Below, one piece after another: positions 47,567 through 57,516 of a stretch of 64,000 bases of DNA. Every line of letters begins with the position of its first letter. Position 1 is the stretch's first letter. The DNA lies in the NCBI GenBank assembly GCA_030442035.1, contig JAUJEA010000005.1, positions 372,001 through 436,000 on the forward strand. Direction: 5' to 3'. Under the pieces are notes generated by a model, which worked only from the letters and a program-made list of their open reading frames with translations, was not told the DNA's origin and did not search any database. Source of the DNA: Splendidivirga corallicola (GTDB taxonomy: Bacteria > Bacteroidota > Bacteroidia > Cytophagales > Cyclobacteriaceae). A program made the translations under genes and the position numbers.

Positions 47567-50500
47567 ATGAACTGTAAAAATGTACTAACCTCGTTTGTGC
47601 TTATCAAAGCGTTCTTGATCATAAGTATTATAAATGCTTATGCCAATACGCCAAATAAACCGGATAGATTTAGAGTAAAGGTAATCTCCGCTTTCCAAAT
47701 AGATCTGACCTGGCGAGATCGCGCCAATAACGAAGATTTTTATATAGTCGAGCGTTCATTGGATAAAGAAAATTTTATCATAATCTCTGTCCTTGACAGG
47801 AACATAGAAGCATTCTCAGATTTTAACGTTGAAGCAAACACTACCTACTATTATCGTGTAAAAGCAAGAAACATTGATGTCAATGGTGTGATACACGATT
47901 CTAATTATACTGGGATTAAAGCAGGGACCACTCCCAATGCCATTCCGAAAGCCCCTACTGATCTGACCGTAGAAACACTTTCTCAAACCGAACTTAGCCT
48001 GACCTGGAAAGATAACTCCAATAACGAAACGCATTTTATTATCGAGAGATCTATGAGTGGTAGTGATGTGTTCGTGGTGATTGGAAGAGTAGACAAAGAT
48101 GTTACAGTGTTTACAGATACAGGATTAAGTTCCAATACAACTTATTTTTATCGAGTCTCTGCTATAAATGAACTTGGTAGTTCAGATTATTCCAATGAGT
48201 CATCTGCCATTACATTACAATACCCACCAACACTGGATGACATTGCTGACCCTGAACCAATACAGGTCAATGAGGGGCCACAAACAATATTACTCACCGG
48301 AATCACTGCCGGGCCTGGAGAAACACAAAACTTGACCATTACGACGAACTCAGATAACCCCTCCTTAATTTCAAGTATTCAGACTGGTGAAATAAGTTCT
48401 CAAGGAACATCTGTTCTAACCTACGAGTCGGAAACTGATCAGCATGGGCAAGCGGTCATTGCAGTTACTGTCACGGATGATGGGCCCGGAGAGTTTCCCA
48501 ATGTGAACTTTATTACCAAGAGTTTTACAGTTGTTGTGCTCGAACCAAAAGCAGATCTCTTAATTTCTGATGTCTCTCTAAGTTCCCTTGATCTTCTTCC
48601 CGGGGAACAATTTGATATTCAAACAACGGTTTTAAATCAGGGTAATGCGCCCTCTGAGGCCAATAAACTGCGATATTACTTATCTTATATTGATCAGGAT
48701 GACATAGGGGACGAAATAGGCTCAAGTGATGTCGGCTCATTGGCAATAGGTGGTTCTGTAGAAATCTCAGAGACATTGACGTTGCCACATGAAATCGAAG
48801 AGGGGCAATATATTCTTACTTGTTATGCGGATGCAGACGATGACATCGACGAAAGCGATGAGGACAATAACACTTATGAGATAGAGCTAAATGTTAGGAA
48901 TCTACCGGATCTGAGTCATATCGACTCATCGGTTGACCCGCCTATTGTGGGAATAGATCAGGATGTACACCTTGCTACCACAATCGTTAACATTGGTACA
49001 GAGAATTCAGAAGAATGTGCCCTCAAGTATTTCATATCCGCAGATGATAATTTTGACACCTCCGATGTCGAGCTGGGTGAAGCAAGTTTGATAACTACTT
49101 TGGAACCCAGTGAAACTTTGATTGTTAATAAGACAATTACCATTCCTTCTTCCATCACCGAAGGAGACTATTTTATAATTTTTTATGCTGACGCCAATGA
49201 AACTGTAGGTGAGCATAATGAGCTGAATAATTTCTCAACGGTTGGTATAAAAATTCTATCCGAATTGCCACCGGTCATCACTGCAACCAACTTTCCGGAA
49301 TTCAAATATTCTGATGAAGATAATAGTTTAATTGATATCACGGCTGAGGATGATGAGGAAGTGGTAGATGTCAAATTTCATTATCGAAGCATAAGAGACT
49401 CGAACTGGAATAGCAGCAGTGTAAATCCTAATGGCTCAAATTATCAGGTATCTGTGCCCGAATCCATTTTCGATGAGCTCGGATTGGAGTATTATTTTGA
49501 GGTATTTGATAATGTTGGATTAAAAACAACCAGCGATACTGCCTATACTTATTTAAGTTATAAAAATGAAGGCTTGTCATTGCCTTATTTGAGCTTTGGA
49601 GACCAAATTGAAAACTATCGTATGATCGCAGTACCTCTGGAACTGGAAAACAACAGTGTTCAAAATTCTCTGGAAGATGATTTAGGGAATTATGATCCAT
49701 CGAAATGGAGGCTATTTCAATATCCCTCGGGAGAATATAAGGAAGGATTTAATAACCTTGAACCAGGAAAGGGATATTGGATGATTGTAAGGAATCAGCA
49801 GGACATTGATACGGGAAAGGGTAATGTTGTCAAAGCGAATCAATCGAAGCCCTACAGTGTTCATCTTAAGCCGGGTTGGAATCAAATAGGTAATCCCTAC
49901 AACTTTGATTTGCTTTGGTCAGAAATACTTGCACACAATGGATTCCCGTCAGGAGTAAGTGGCAATATTAAAATCTATGACAATGGTTATCAAAACAGTG
50001 ATCTGCTCCAAAAATTTGAGGGCGGATTTGTATTTGCTGATGAGGCGATAACACTTGAGTTTCCGTTGACTTTTCCTGAAGGGATCCAAACATCTAACAG
50101 AAGTTCTTCCAATCCTCCTAAAAGTGAAGTCAGTCCTTCCTGGATAATAAATTTCAATTTAAGGTCAGATAAGTTTCAAAATAGTATCAGTGGGTTTGGG
50201 ATGCATGAGCTTGCATCTGAAGGAGTAGACCCAATGGATGAAGTGGATTTGCCGAATTTTGAATTTATGAGGGATTTAAGGCTAACCTTTAAAAACAATT
50301 ATCAAACAGACGTCGATCTCACAAGGGACATTGTTCCGTTCAATGAACATCATATTTGGAATCTCATACTATCAGATACAAAAGCCGATCAGGAAATTTC
50401 ATTAAGCTGGAACATTGTTGAAGAAGCGGAAGCCTTCAATAAGCAACTCATTTTGTATGATCCGGTTAATGAAATGAGAATAGATATGTTGCACAAAAAT

Positions 50501-50881
50501 CAATATAACTTTAAGGGCGATCATAATGTCTTCAAAATATTCTATGGCTCACCTGAATTCATTGAAAGGAACCTACAACCACAATCCATTTCACTTGGCG
50601 CAGCTTACCCAAATCCATTTAACCATATGGTGCAAATTCCTTTTACCTTACACAAATCTAATATGGGTTATACCGTAGCGATGAGTATTCATAGTGTTTC
50701 GGGTCAACACGTTAAAACGCTTATCGAGGGGAATTTTGATGAGGGTTTTCATCAAGTGAATTGGGATGCTACTGATGGATCCGGAAAATCAGTGAATCCC
50801 GGACTATATTTTTATAAGCTTGATGTAAAACAAAACAACTTAAGCAAGCAATTAATTGGTAGGTTGATATTGCTGAAATAA
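47567..50881 (+). CDS. Large secreted protein with fibronectin III, CARDB and T9SS sorting domains
   Basis: This 1104-aa protein has a signal peptide (~1-26) and two fibronectin type III domains (~30-120 and 130-222, each with LTWxDxxxNExxYxIERS), a ~100-residue beta domain, two CARDB-like domains (~330-445 and 450-555) with GNAPSEANKLRYYLS and GTENSEECALKYFIS, a further sandwich (~565-650), a long unassigned region, and a C-terminal T9SS type A sorting domain (~1015-1104, starting GAAYPNPFN). Such proteins are secreted by the type IX system and cross the outer membrane, often as adhesins or enzymes. No catalytic domain is recognised. It implies that T9SS genes lie elsewhere. Confidence 0.9.
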   Translation: MNCKNVLTSFVLIKAFLIISIINAYANTPNKPDRFRVKVISAFQIDLTWRDRANNEDFYIVERSLDKENFIIISVLDRNIEAFSDFNVEANTTYYYRVKARNIDVNGVIHDSNYTGIKAGTTPNAIPKAPTDLTVETLSQTELSLTWKDNSNNETHFIIERSMSGSDVFVVIGRVDKDVTVFTDTGLSSNTTYFYRVSAINELGSSDYSNESSAITLQYPPTLDDIADPEPIQVNEGPQTILLTGITAGPGETQNLTITTNSDNPSLISSIQTGEISSQGTSVLTYESETDQHGQAVIAVTVTDDGPGEFPNVNFITKSFTVVVLEPKADLLISDVSLSSLDLLPGEQFDIQTTVLNQGNAPSEANKLRYYLSYIDQDDIGDEIGSSDVGSLAIGGSVEISETLTLPHEIEEGQYILTCYADADDDIDESDEDNNTYEIELNVRNLPDLSHIDSSVDPPIVGIDQDVHLATTIVNIGTENSEECALKYFISADDNFDTSDVELGEASLITTLEPSETLIVNKTITIPSSITEGDYFIIFYADANETVGEHNELNNFSTVGIKILSELPPVITATNFPEFKYSDEDNSLIDITAEDDEEVVDVKFHYRSIRDSNWNSSSVNPNGSNYQVSVPESIFDELGLEYYFEVFDNVGLKTTSDTAYTYLSYKNEGLSLPYLSFGDQIENYRMIAVPLELENNSVQNSLEDDLGNYDPSKWRLFQYPSGEYKEGFNNLEPGKGYWMIVRNQQDIDTGKGNVVKANQSKPYSVHLKPGWNQIGNPYNFDLLWSEILAHNGFPSGVSGNIKIYDNGYQNSDLLQKFEGGFVFADEAITLEFPLTFPEGIQTSNRSSSNPPKSEVSPSWIINFNLRSDKFQNSISGFGMHELASEGVDPMDEVDLPNFEFMRDLRLTFKNNYQTDVDLTRDIVPFNEHHIWNLILSDTKADQEISLSWNIVEEAEAFNKQLILYDPVNEMRIDMLHKNQYNFKGDHNVFKIFYGSPEFIERNLQPQSISLGAAYPNPFNHMVQIPFTLHKSNMGYTVAMSIHSVSGQHVKTLIEGNFDEGFHQVNWDATDGSGKSVNPGLYFYKLDVKQNNLSKQLIGRLILLK

Positions 50882-50921
50882 ACATGCTGTAGTCTCTTAA
50901 TTCAAATTGTTTAAGAATACC

Positions 50922-51064
50922 ATATCAATGCCATTAAGTTAAGCCTTCAGGCATCAGGTTTCGGGCATCAGATGATCTTTCATTCATACAAAAAAATCAT
51001 AAAGGCTAAAACCTGAGACCTGAAATCTGAAGGCTTTCATAGTATTTTCTTAACTGAATGATAT
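50922..51064. mobile_element. MITE-like element, second member of the 9.9-kb family
   Basis: The left end carries AATGCCATTAAGTTAAGCC (50927-50945), which matches the right end of the 9.9-kb element (read in reverse) at nearly every base. The arms AAGCCTTCAG (50941-50950) and CTGAAGGCTT pair, and the outer ends ATATCA and TGATAT also pair with gaps, so the whole ~143-bp stretch folds into one long imperfect hairpin. It has no coding capacity. It occupies the gap between the T9SS protein gene and ald. No clear flanking direct repeat was seen here. Confidence 0.65.
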
Positions 51065-51201
51065 TAAATGCTATATTAATTTACTTCCGTCAGCTATTGA
51101 CATTTCTCAAGCCAGATTCCATGTTTTTCAGACCTGAACGGCTTCAATTTTGGGCCGATTGAAAAAAAATATCTTTAATCACGATATCTGGAAACACTTC
51201 T

Positions 51202-51209
51202 TATATTTG
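51202..51209 (+). promoter_or_regulatory. Candidate promoter -7 box for ald
   Basis: TATATTTG fits TAnnTTTG and ends 40 nt before the ald ATG at 51250. Confidence 0.55.
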
Positions 51210-51249
51210 TGGTCCAAAACTAGAATGGTAAACTTAAACAACATAAACA

Positions 51250-52362
51250 ATGATTATTGGTGTACCTAAAGAAATTAAAAATAATGAGAACAGAGTGGCG
51301 CTTACGCCCGCCGGCGCCAAGGAACTCATAAAAAATGGACACGAAGTATTCGTTCAATCAACTGCTGGCTTAGGTAGCGGTTTCTCAGATAATCAATACA
51401 CTGAAGAAGGGGCTCAGATTCTTCCCGATATAGAATCTACCTACGCAAAAGCGGAGATGATTATCAAGGTAAAAGAGCCCATAGAAAAAGAGTACTCCCT
51501 TATCAAGGAAAATCAGCTGGTCTTTACTTATTTTCATTTTGCTTCTTATGAGCCGTTGACAAAGGCAATGATCGAAAGTAAATCGGTATGCCTGGCATAT
51601 GAAACTGTAGAAAAACCGGATAGAAGTTTGCCATTATTGGTACCAATGTCAGAGGTGGCCGGTCGCATGGCTATTCAGGAAGGCGCCAAATATTTAGAAA
51701 AGCCATTGCAGGGAAGAGGCATCTTATTAGGGGGTGTCCCTGGTGTCAGGCCAGCCAAGGTATTGGTTTTAGGAGGAGGTATTGTAGGAACGCAAGCTGC
51801 GAAAATGGCTGCGGGATTAGGTGCAGATGTGACCATCATGGACATCAGTCTGGCTCGATTAAGGTATTTGGCAGATATCATGCCTGCCAATGTCAATACT
51901 TATATGTCAAGCGAATATAATATAAGAGAGTTGCTTGGATCACATGATCTTATTGTAGGCGCTGTTTTGATTCCCGGTGCTAAAGCACCGCATCTCGTTA
52001 CTCGTGATATGTTGAAATTAATGAAACCCGGAACTGTATTGGTTGATGTGGCGGTTGATCAGGGTGGTTGTATTGAAACTTGTAAACCCACAACTCATGA
52101 AAACCCTACCTATATTATTGATGATATCCTACACTATTGTGTTGCCAACATGCCAGGTGCAGTACCTTACACTTCTACTTTAGCACTAACAAATGCAACA
52201 TTGCCATATGCCATTGAGCTGGCCAACAAGGGGTGGAAAAAGGCCTGCGGTGAGAATAATGAATTGAAATTGGGATTAAACATTATCAATGGTGATGTGG
52301 TTTACAAGGGAGTTTCAGAAGCTTTTGATCTTCCATATCATGCTGTTGAGAATTATGTATAG
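51250..52362 (+). CDS. ald: Alanine dehydrogenase
   Basis: This 370-aa protein has the normal length and motifs: MIIGVPKEIKNNENRVALTP at the start, the catalytic Lys and His regions (IKVKEP and FHFASYE), the Rossmann motif LVLGGGIVGTQAAKMAAGLG and a late VANMPGAVPYTST. It interconverts alanine and pyruvate with NAD. It has its own promoter box and a strong terminator, so it is a single-gene unit. Confidence 0.97.
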   Translation: MIIGVPKEIKNNENRVALTPAGAKELIKNGHEVFVQSTAGLGSGFSDNQYTEEGAQILPDIESTYAKAEMIIKVKEPIEKEYSLIKENQLVFTYFHFASYEPLTKAMIESKSVCLAYETVEKPDRSLPLLVPMSEVAGRMAIQEGAKYLEKPLQGRGILLGGVPGVRPAKVLVLGGGIVGTQAAKMAAGLGADVTIMDISLARLRYLADIMPANVNTYMSSEYNIRELLGSHDLIVGAVLIPGAKAPHLVTRDMLKLMKPGTVLVDVAVDQGGCIETCKPTTHENPTYIIDDILHYCVANMPGAVPYTSTLALTNATLPYAIELANKGWKKACGENNELKLGLNIINGDVVYKGVSEAFDLPYHAVENYV

Positions 52363-52396
52363 TTTACAGTTTGAGACCCAATTAAGAAAATACTAG

Positions 52397-52419
52397 AGCC
52401 ACTGAAAAGTGGCTTTTTT
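52397..52419 (+). terminator. Intrinsic terminator after ald
   Basis: AGCCACT and AGTGGCT form a 7-bp stem with a four-A/G loop, followed by TTTTTT. Confidence 0.9.
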
Positions 52420-52864
52420 ATTGACCGGCTATTGGGATATTGTCTAAAAACTCAAAGGATTGATCCTTATGAGAAATTTGACAACAAAAATGTTGCATAC
52501 CATTGGTCACCACGATGTATGGTGCCTTTAATGTTTGATTGTATCGTGAAATTTGATCAAAGGCTTTTTGATCGATTTTAAATTCAAAAGATTTGCACTC
52601 AACAATCAAAAAGGGTTGGCCCTTTCTGTCATATACCAGAATATCAGACCTTCTGGGGAGGTTATTATATCTGAGCCCACTTTCTATTTTTATCAAGGGC
52701 TTAGCATAATGAAGGTCATTGATCAAGTATTGAATAAAATGCTGACGTACCCATTCTTCCGGTGTAAGCACAATATTTTTTTTTCTCAGGGGATCAAAAA
52801 TAAACAATTTACCTCCTGATTTTGTGATCCTGAAGTCATATTCCGGTAAATTTAATTTCACCAT
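52418..52864 (-). CDS. HsdR N-terminal-like nuclease domain protein
   Basis: This 148-aa protein is a single HSDR_N_2-type domain. The PD-(D/E)xK core is visible: RRSDILVYDRKGQPFLIVECKS contains the Asp and the Glu-x-Lys. It also has LTPEEWVRQHFIQYL at its start. In type I restriction enzymes this domain cuts DNA, but stand-alone versions are common and their role is not established. No hsdM or hsdS genes are adjacent. It ends inside the ald terminator T-run. Confidence 0.85.
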   Translation of the reverse strand: MVKLNLPEYDFRITKSGGKLFIFDPLRKKNIVLTPEEWVRQHFIQYLINDLHYAKPLIKIESGLRYNNLPRRSDILVYDRKGQPFLIVECKSFEFKIDQKAFDQISRYNQTLKAPYIVVTNGMQHFCCQISHKDQSFEFLDNIPIAGQ

Positions 52865-53055
52865 GGTCCTGGTAAAGCCTTGTCAAATAAGATATAAAAG
52901 TGAAGATTATAATTTATTCTATAATTTTTATCCAATCACATCTTAAATTAGCATAAATTTCAAAGTTAGTGACACAAACATACTTTTAAGCTTCTTAAAT
53001 TCTTAATAGTTGGGTCCATCTTCGATTATTAATTTTTTAACATGAAAATTGGTTT

Positions 53056-54846
53056 ATGATTCCAATAGACTATCAACCTTATTTTGTCATCGCTGTAATC
53101 TTTCTAATTTTCTTTTTTATATATAAGAATCTGGTAAAGCCTTCCGTTAGCTTTCTTATGGCCATGATGGTTTTTCTGGTCACGGGTGTTCTTTCCTACA
53201 AGGAGGTACTGGTAGGTTTTTCAAATGATAAAATTGCCACTATTGTTCTGTTAATATTGATAAGTTCCTCCCTGAGAAAAAATTACAATATTGAGTTAAT
53301 ATTTGACAGGATTTTTAAACAAGCAAAGAACTACAAGAGCTTTCTCATTAGAATGATGGGGCAAGCTGCGGTTGTATCGTCTTCTATAAATAATGCCCCG
53401 GTGGTGGCTTTGATGACACCCTATGTCGTGAATTGGGGGAAAAAGAATAACATTGCTCCGTCCAAACTATTGATCCCATTGTCTTTCTCTACCATCATGG
53501 GAGGCATGACCACAGTCATCGGAACTTCAACAACCCTGCTTTTAATAGGTTTCCTGACAGAAAACAATCTTGATTCGATTAAGCCACTGGATCTTTTATT
53601 TCTGGGACTGGCAGTGACCATTGTCGGGATTCTATTTATCATTTTAATCGGGCACAGGCTTCTTCCAAATCACACCGATGTTATTGAGAAATTCAAGAAA
53701 AACACCAGGGAATATCTTGTTGAGATTAATTTCAAACCAGATTCTCCTCTGGTCGGCAAAAGCATTACGGAAGCAGAATTGCGAAATTTGAGAGGTGTTT
53801 ACCTTGTTGAAATACTGAGAAATGGTCATGTTATTTCCCCGGTTGAACCCACTGAGGTCATAGAGCAAAATGACGTGTTAATATTTGCGGGTGATACCGA
53901 CAATATAGTAGATCTAATCAATTCTGATAAGGGGCTTACATTTCCCAAGCCGGATGAAGAAAATCCGGATCATGGGGACATCGAAGTAATGGAATGCGTG
54001 ATCAGTAGTAATTCAAGTTTAATTGGCAAAAGTGTAAAGGCCTCACAGTTCAGAAATAGATATGATGCGGCACTCATTGCCATTCATAGAGATGGTGAGA
54101 AGATAAGTGGTCAAATTGGGGAGATAAAACTCAAATCCGGTGATTTGTTATTGCTATTTGCCGGAGCCAACTTTAAAGAGAGGGTTGATCTTTATCGTGA
54201 TATTCTAATTATCTCGAGCTTAAGAAAAATCAGAAACATTGGAGCCAAAAAATATTATGCCTTAGGAACAAGTGCCTTGCTTGTGGGACTGCTTGCCGTG
54301 TTTGGTCAAATTTCTCTATTCTCAGCTGTTCTGGTTATATTTTCTACCTTCATTAGCTTCAACATGGTGACCATTCAGGACATCAAGCGAGATCTTGACC
54401 TCAACTTAATCGCTATTCTGGTATTTTCACTTGCTCTAGGCCAAGCCATTTTGAAAACCAATGCCGGGAACATCCTAGCACTCGGCTTTATTAATTTGCT
54501 GGAACCATTTGGCATTGTTGCGATTTTGATAGGTCTGATGTTGATCACTAACTTATTAACATCCATTGTAGGAAATGCAGGAGCTATTTCTATTTCATTC
54601 CCGCTAGCCGTTTCCTTGACCCAAAATCTGACTATTACCGGTCAGCCATTTTTTCTTGCCATTTGTTTTGCAGCGTCTGCTACATTCCTGACTCCCATTA
54701 GTTATCAAACCAATTTGATTATTTACGGGCCCGGAGGTTACAACTTTAGAGATTTTTTTAAGATTGGGTTGCCAATGACAATACTTTATTTACTCGTTGC
54801 AGTCCTAGGAATTGTTTTCCTTTATAAGGATGCTTTACTCCCATAA
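53056..54846 (+). CDS. SLC13-family transporter with two RCK_C domains
   Basis: This 596-aa protein has an N-terminal set of about six helices and a C-terminal set of about six, with two cytoplasmic TrkA-C (RCK_C) domains between them (~220-300, PLVGKSITEAELR, and ~310-385, SLIGKSVKASQFR). Asn-Asn-Ala-Pro (INNAPVVAL) and VGNAGAISISFPLA are the paired substrate-binding loops typical of the SLC13 or DASS family, which move sodium with dicarboxylates or sulfate. RCK_C domains usually bind ligands that gate transport. The substrate is unknown. It ends one base before the opposite-strand MFS gene. Confidence 0.9.
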   Translation: MIPIDYQPYFVIAVIFLIFFFIYKNLVKPSVSFLMAMMVFLVTGVLSYKEVLVGFSNDKIATIVLLILISSSLRKNYNIELIFDRIFKQAKNYKSFLIRMMGQAAVVSSSINNAPVVALMTPYVVNWGKKNNIAPSKLLIPLSFSTIMGGMTTVIGTSTTLLLIGFLTENNLDSIKPLDLLFLGLAVTIVGILFIILIGHRLLPNHTDVIEKFKKNTREYLVEINFKPDSPLVGKSITEAELRNLRGVYLVEILRNGHVISPVEPTEVIEQNDVLIFAGDTDNIVDLINSDKGLTFPKPDEENPDHGDIEVMECVISSNSSLIGKSVKASQFRNRYDAALIAIHRDGEKISGQIGEIKLKSGDLLLLFAGANFKERVDLYRDILIISSLRKIRNIGAKKYYALGTSALLVGLLAVFGQISLFSAVLVIFSTFISFNMVTIQDIKRDLDLNLIAILVFSLALGQAILKTNAGNILALGFINLLEPFGIVAILIGLMLITNLLTSIVGNAGAISISFPLAVSLTQNLTITGQPFFLAICFAASATFLTPISYQTNLIIYGPGGYNFRDFFKIGLPMTILYLLVAVLGIVFLYKDALLP

Positions 54847-56169
54847 TCAGGCAATTGCTTCCTTTTGATGATAACCTTTGGCAAGAGGCACCTTTAGCAG
54901 CAACAAAAATCCCAATCCAACGATAAAGAAAAGAGCCAGTGCCAATGCGCTGTTTCTCATACTTCCGGTCAATTGGAAGATAAAACCATAAGAGAATGTT
55001 CCAAATACGATAGATAAATTGTAGGCAACATCATAAAAACTAAAATATGAAGTATGATCAATGGAATTTTCAGGTATAAGCTTGGCATAAGTAGCTCGTG
55101 ATAAAGATTGAATCCCTCCCATTACGGCTCCAACAACAAAAGCCAGTGCATAAAACTGGTATTCGGTTTCTACAAAGTATGCAGCCAAACAAATACCAAC
55201 CCAGATAAAAACCATAACCAACAGGGCAAACTTGTTACCTTTGGCCTTAGAAAGTTTTGCAAACAAATAAGCACCCAAAGCAGCCACTAATTGAATGATT
55301 AGGATTGTTGCCATTAAGCTTGCATCCGGAAGTTGAAGAGCATCTTTGCCAAATGAAGTCGCCAGATACATGACCGTCTGTACCCCCATATTGTAGAAGA
55401 AAAAAGCCAGCAAAAAAGTTTTAAGCACTTTTAAACGCTTAAGACTATTCCAAACCTTCAAAATTTCCCTATAACCTTCAGTCAACATATTTTTAGTACC
55501 TTCCCTATTGTAAATATTATCAGGCAAAACAATTAACGGAATCAGGGAAAAGCCAATCCACCAAAGTCCGACCAAGAGGAAAGACACGCGAGTTGCCAGG
55601 GCTGTGCCCTCACCTCCTTCTCCAAACAGATCTGAAAAACCCTGAATCAATACAACACTGATAATCATCAGGATCACACTGCCTATATACCCATAGGTAT
55701 ATCCCTTTGCGCTGACTGAATCCAATTTGTCTTGCGTAACAATTTCCGGTAGGAAGGCATCATAAAATACAAGGCTACTGGAATAACCAATACTCGCCAG
55801 AACCGAACAAATAATCCCCCATTCTATGTTTTCACCAACAAAGAAAAAAAGCCCCATACATGACAAAGAGCCAATCAAAACAAAGATCTTTAGAAATAAT
55901 TTCTTTTTACCACTGTAATCAGCAATCCCAGATAGTAATGGCAATATGAGTGCCGTGAACAAAAAAGAAAAAGAAAGTGCGTATGAATAAAGCACAGAGT
56001 TATTCACCATAATACCGAAGAAATCCACTTCCGAACTATCATTGGCTCCTCGCGCCACATTGTAATAGTATATTGGAAAAATGGTGGATGTAATTACAAG
56101 TGAATAAACTGAGTTGGCCCAGTCATACATTGACCAGGCATTGATCATTTTCTTATTATTCAGTTCCAT
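54847..56169 (-). CDS. UMF1-family MFS transporter (Atg22-like)
   Basis: This 440-aa protein has 12 predicted helices and the UMF1 start WSMYDWANSVYSLVITSTIF. Members are related to the yeast vacuolar amino-acid effluxer Atg22; bacterial substrates are mostly unknown. It is convergent with the SLC13 gene with no space between. The 292-bp gap upstream of it holds only the exbD terminator. Confidence 0.9.
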   Translation of the reverse strand: MELNNKKMINAWSMYDWANSVYSLVITSTIFPIYYYNVARGANDSSEVDFFGIMVNNSVLYSYALSFSFLFTALILPLLSGIADYSGKKKLFLKIFVLIGSLSCMGLFFFVGENIEWGIICSVLASIGYSSSLVFYDAFLPEIVTQDKLDSVSAKGYTYGYIGSVILMIISVVLIQGFSDLFGEGGEGTALATRVSFLLVGLWWIGFSLIPLIVLPDNIYNREGTKNMLTEGYREILKVWNSLKRLKVLKTFLLAFFFYNMGVQTVMYLATSFGKDALQLPDASLMATILIIQLVAALGAYLFAKLSKAKGNKFALLVMVFIWVGICLAAYFVETEYQFYALAFVVGAVMGGIQSLSRATYAKLIPENSIDHTSYFSFYDVAYNLSIVFGTFSYGFIFQLTGSMRNSALALALFFIVGLGFLLLLKVPLAKGYHQKEAIA

Positions 56170-56402
56170 GTTTTGTTCAATCTGGTATTACTAGCCGACA
56201 ATCATATAACAGATGCCTAGATGCCTGCCGTACATTTCAGGTGTGGTATTGGTTTTGAAAAACATCATCCGTACTAAGGCATTTTTACATTTGTTCAAAT
56301 GCTTAAATTAATTTCATAATTGGTATAATCAAAATGTATTGTTTCAATTTTGAAATGAATTTCTCAAGAGAGATAGTGTTGACAAGCCAAGATCCTTGTA
56401 AA

Positions 56403-56435
56403 TAAAAAAGCACCTCGATCAGATCAAGGTGCTTT
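56403..56435 (-). terminator. Intrinsic terminator after the exbD genes
   Basis: AAAGCACCT and AGGTGCTTT (56407-56435) pair, and on the minus strand TTTTTATTT follows. It ends the exbB operon. Confidence 0.9.
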
Positions 56436-56461
56436 ATGAGCTAATTAATACTTATATTGTT

Positions 56462-56926
56462 CTATTGTTGCACAGCCTTAAGCGGTGTATTATACAATAG
56501 TTTTCTTGCATTTGCTTCCTTAAGCTCTTCCTGGACATCGGTCACAATACCCATTTTAGTGTCCCTATCTACCTTCATAGAGATAATAATTTGATCTCTT
56601 TGGCTCTCATCAAGTTTATCTTTTTCAGTCAACACAAATTGAACGATGTCATTTGGTTCGATAAAATTATCGTTCGCCTGAATTTTAGGTTCTGAACCAA
56701 ACGAAGCGATATTCTTTGGTTTTCCAATATAAAGATAACTTACGAGCGACTTTTTCTCTATCTTCTTGAGCTGAGTAGCTTGGGGTAGTTTTTGCTCCAC
56801 CAATTGCTCATCTTGTCTTATGACAGTTGAGATCATGAAGAAAAACAGCAACATGAAGATAATGTCAGGAAGTGCAGCCGTAGGTATTTCTTGACTCGAT
56901 TTTGACTTCTTCTTAAACTTTGACAT
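56462..56926 (-). CDS. ExbD/TolR-family protein (second copy)
   Basis: This 154-aa protein has one TM helix (~20-40, LPDIIFMLLFFFMIST), an essential Asp in its N-terminal half and a periplasmic domain. It is part of the proton channel that powers TonB-type or Tol-type transport. It sits 1 nt after the first exbD gene. Two ExbD proteins per operon are common in Bacteroidota. Confidence 0.9.
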   Translation of the reverse strand: MSKFKKKSKSSQEIPTAALPDIIFMLLFFFMISTVIRQDEQLVEQKLPQATQLKKIEKKSLVSYLYIGKPKNIASFGSEPKIQANDNFIEPNDIVQFVLTEKDKLDESQRDQIIISMKVDRDTKMGIVTDVQEELKEANARKLLYNTPLKAVQQ

Positions 56927-56927
56927 A

Positions 56928-57515
56928 TTATGATCCTCCCGATTTTGAAGGTTGTGCTATAGAAATTGCCTTAGGGAAGTTAGGTTTTCCATCAGGTCCA
57001 AGATCTCTGGCCTGATTGTAGATCTTCTTTTGTTCGGGATCACTCAGATCCAGTTTTCGAAAATCGTCGGCACTCATGCCTACCCTTTCCCCGTACATTT
57101 CCATATAGGCCCATTCAACCTGGTCATAAACAGTAATAAACGTTTCGTAACTTGTTCCTCTATCTGCTTTGATAGAAACGATGGCATCCTTAGGACTATC
57201 AGATAAATCCGGATTTCTACCGTAGTTAAGAACAAACTCCTTCACCATATCTTTCAATGAATTAACATCCCTCAAACGCTCATCTTCAACTAAGAGATCA
57301 TCGTTTGAGTTGATCAGGATCTTAAATACATTTCTTTGATTAAATTTAATATCCGGTGGGGGTTCATTCGGATCCGGTTTAGGTGGTAACTGAATCAGTA
57401 TACCCTTATCCGTTGCGATCTGAGTAGTTACTAAGAAGAATATGAGAAGAAGGAACGCAATGTCGGCCATTGAGCCTGCATTCACTCCTTGAGTTACTCT
57501 ATCTTTTCCCCTCAT
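56928..57515 (-). CDS. ExbD/TolR-family protein (first copy)
   Basis: This 195-aa protein has the TM helix SMADIAFLLLIFFLVTTQI (~14-33) with the conserved Asp, and an extended periplasmic domain with RGTSYETFITVYDQVEWAY. It would work with ExbB. The protein is longer than the second copy because of a C-terminal tail rich in Lys and Pro. The start lies 1 nt after the small membrane gene. Confidence 0.9.
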   Translation of the reverse strand: MRGKDRVTQGVNAGSMADIAFLLLIFFLVTTQIATDKGILIQLPPKPDPNEPPPDIKFNQRNVFKILINSNDDLLVEDERLRDVNSLKDMVKEFVLNYGRNPDLSDSPKDAIVSIKADRGTSYETFITVYDQVEWAYMEMYGERVGMSADDFRKLDLSDPEQKKIYNQARDLGPDGKPNFPKAISIAQPSKSGGS

Positions 57516-57516
57516 A

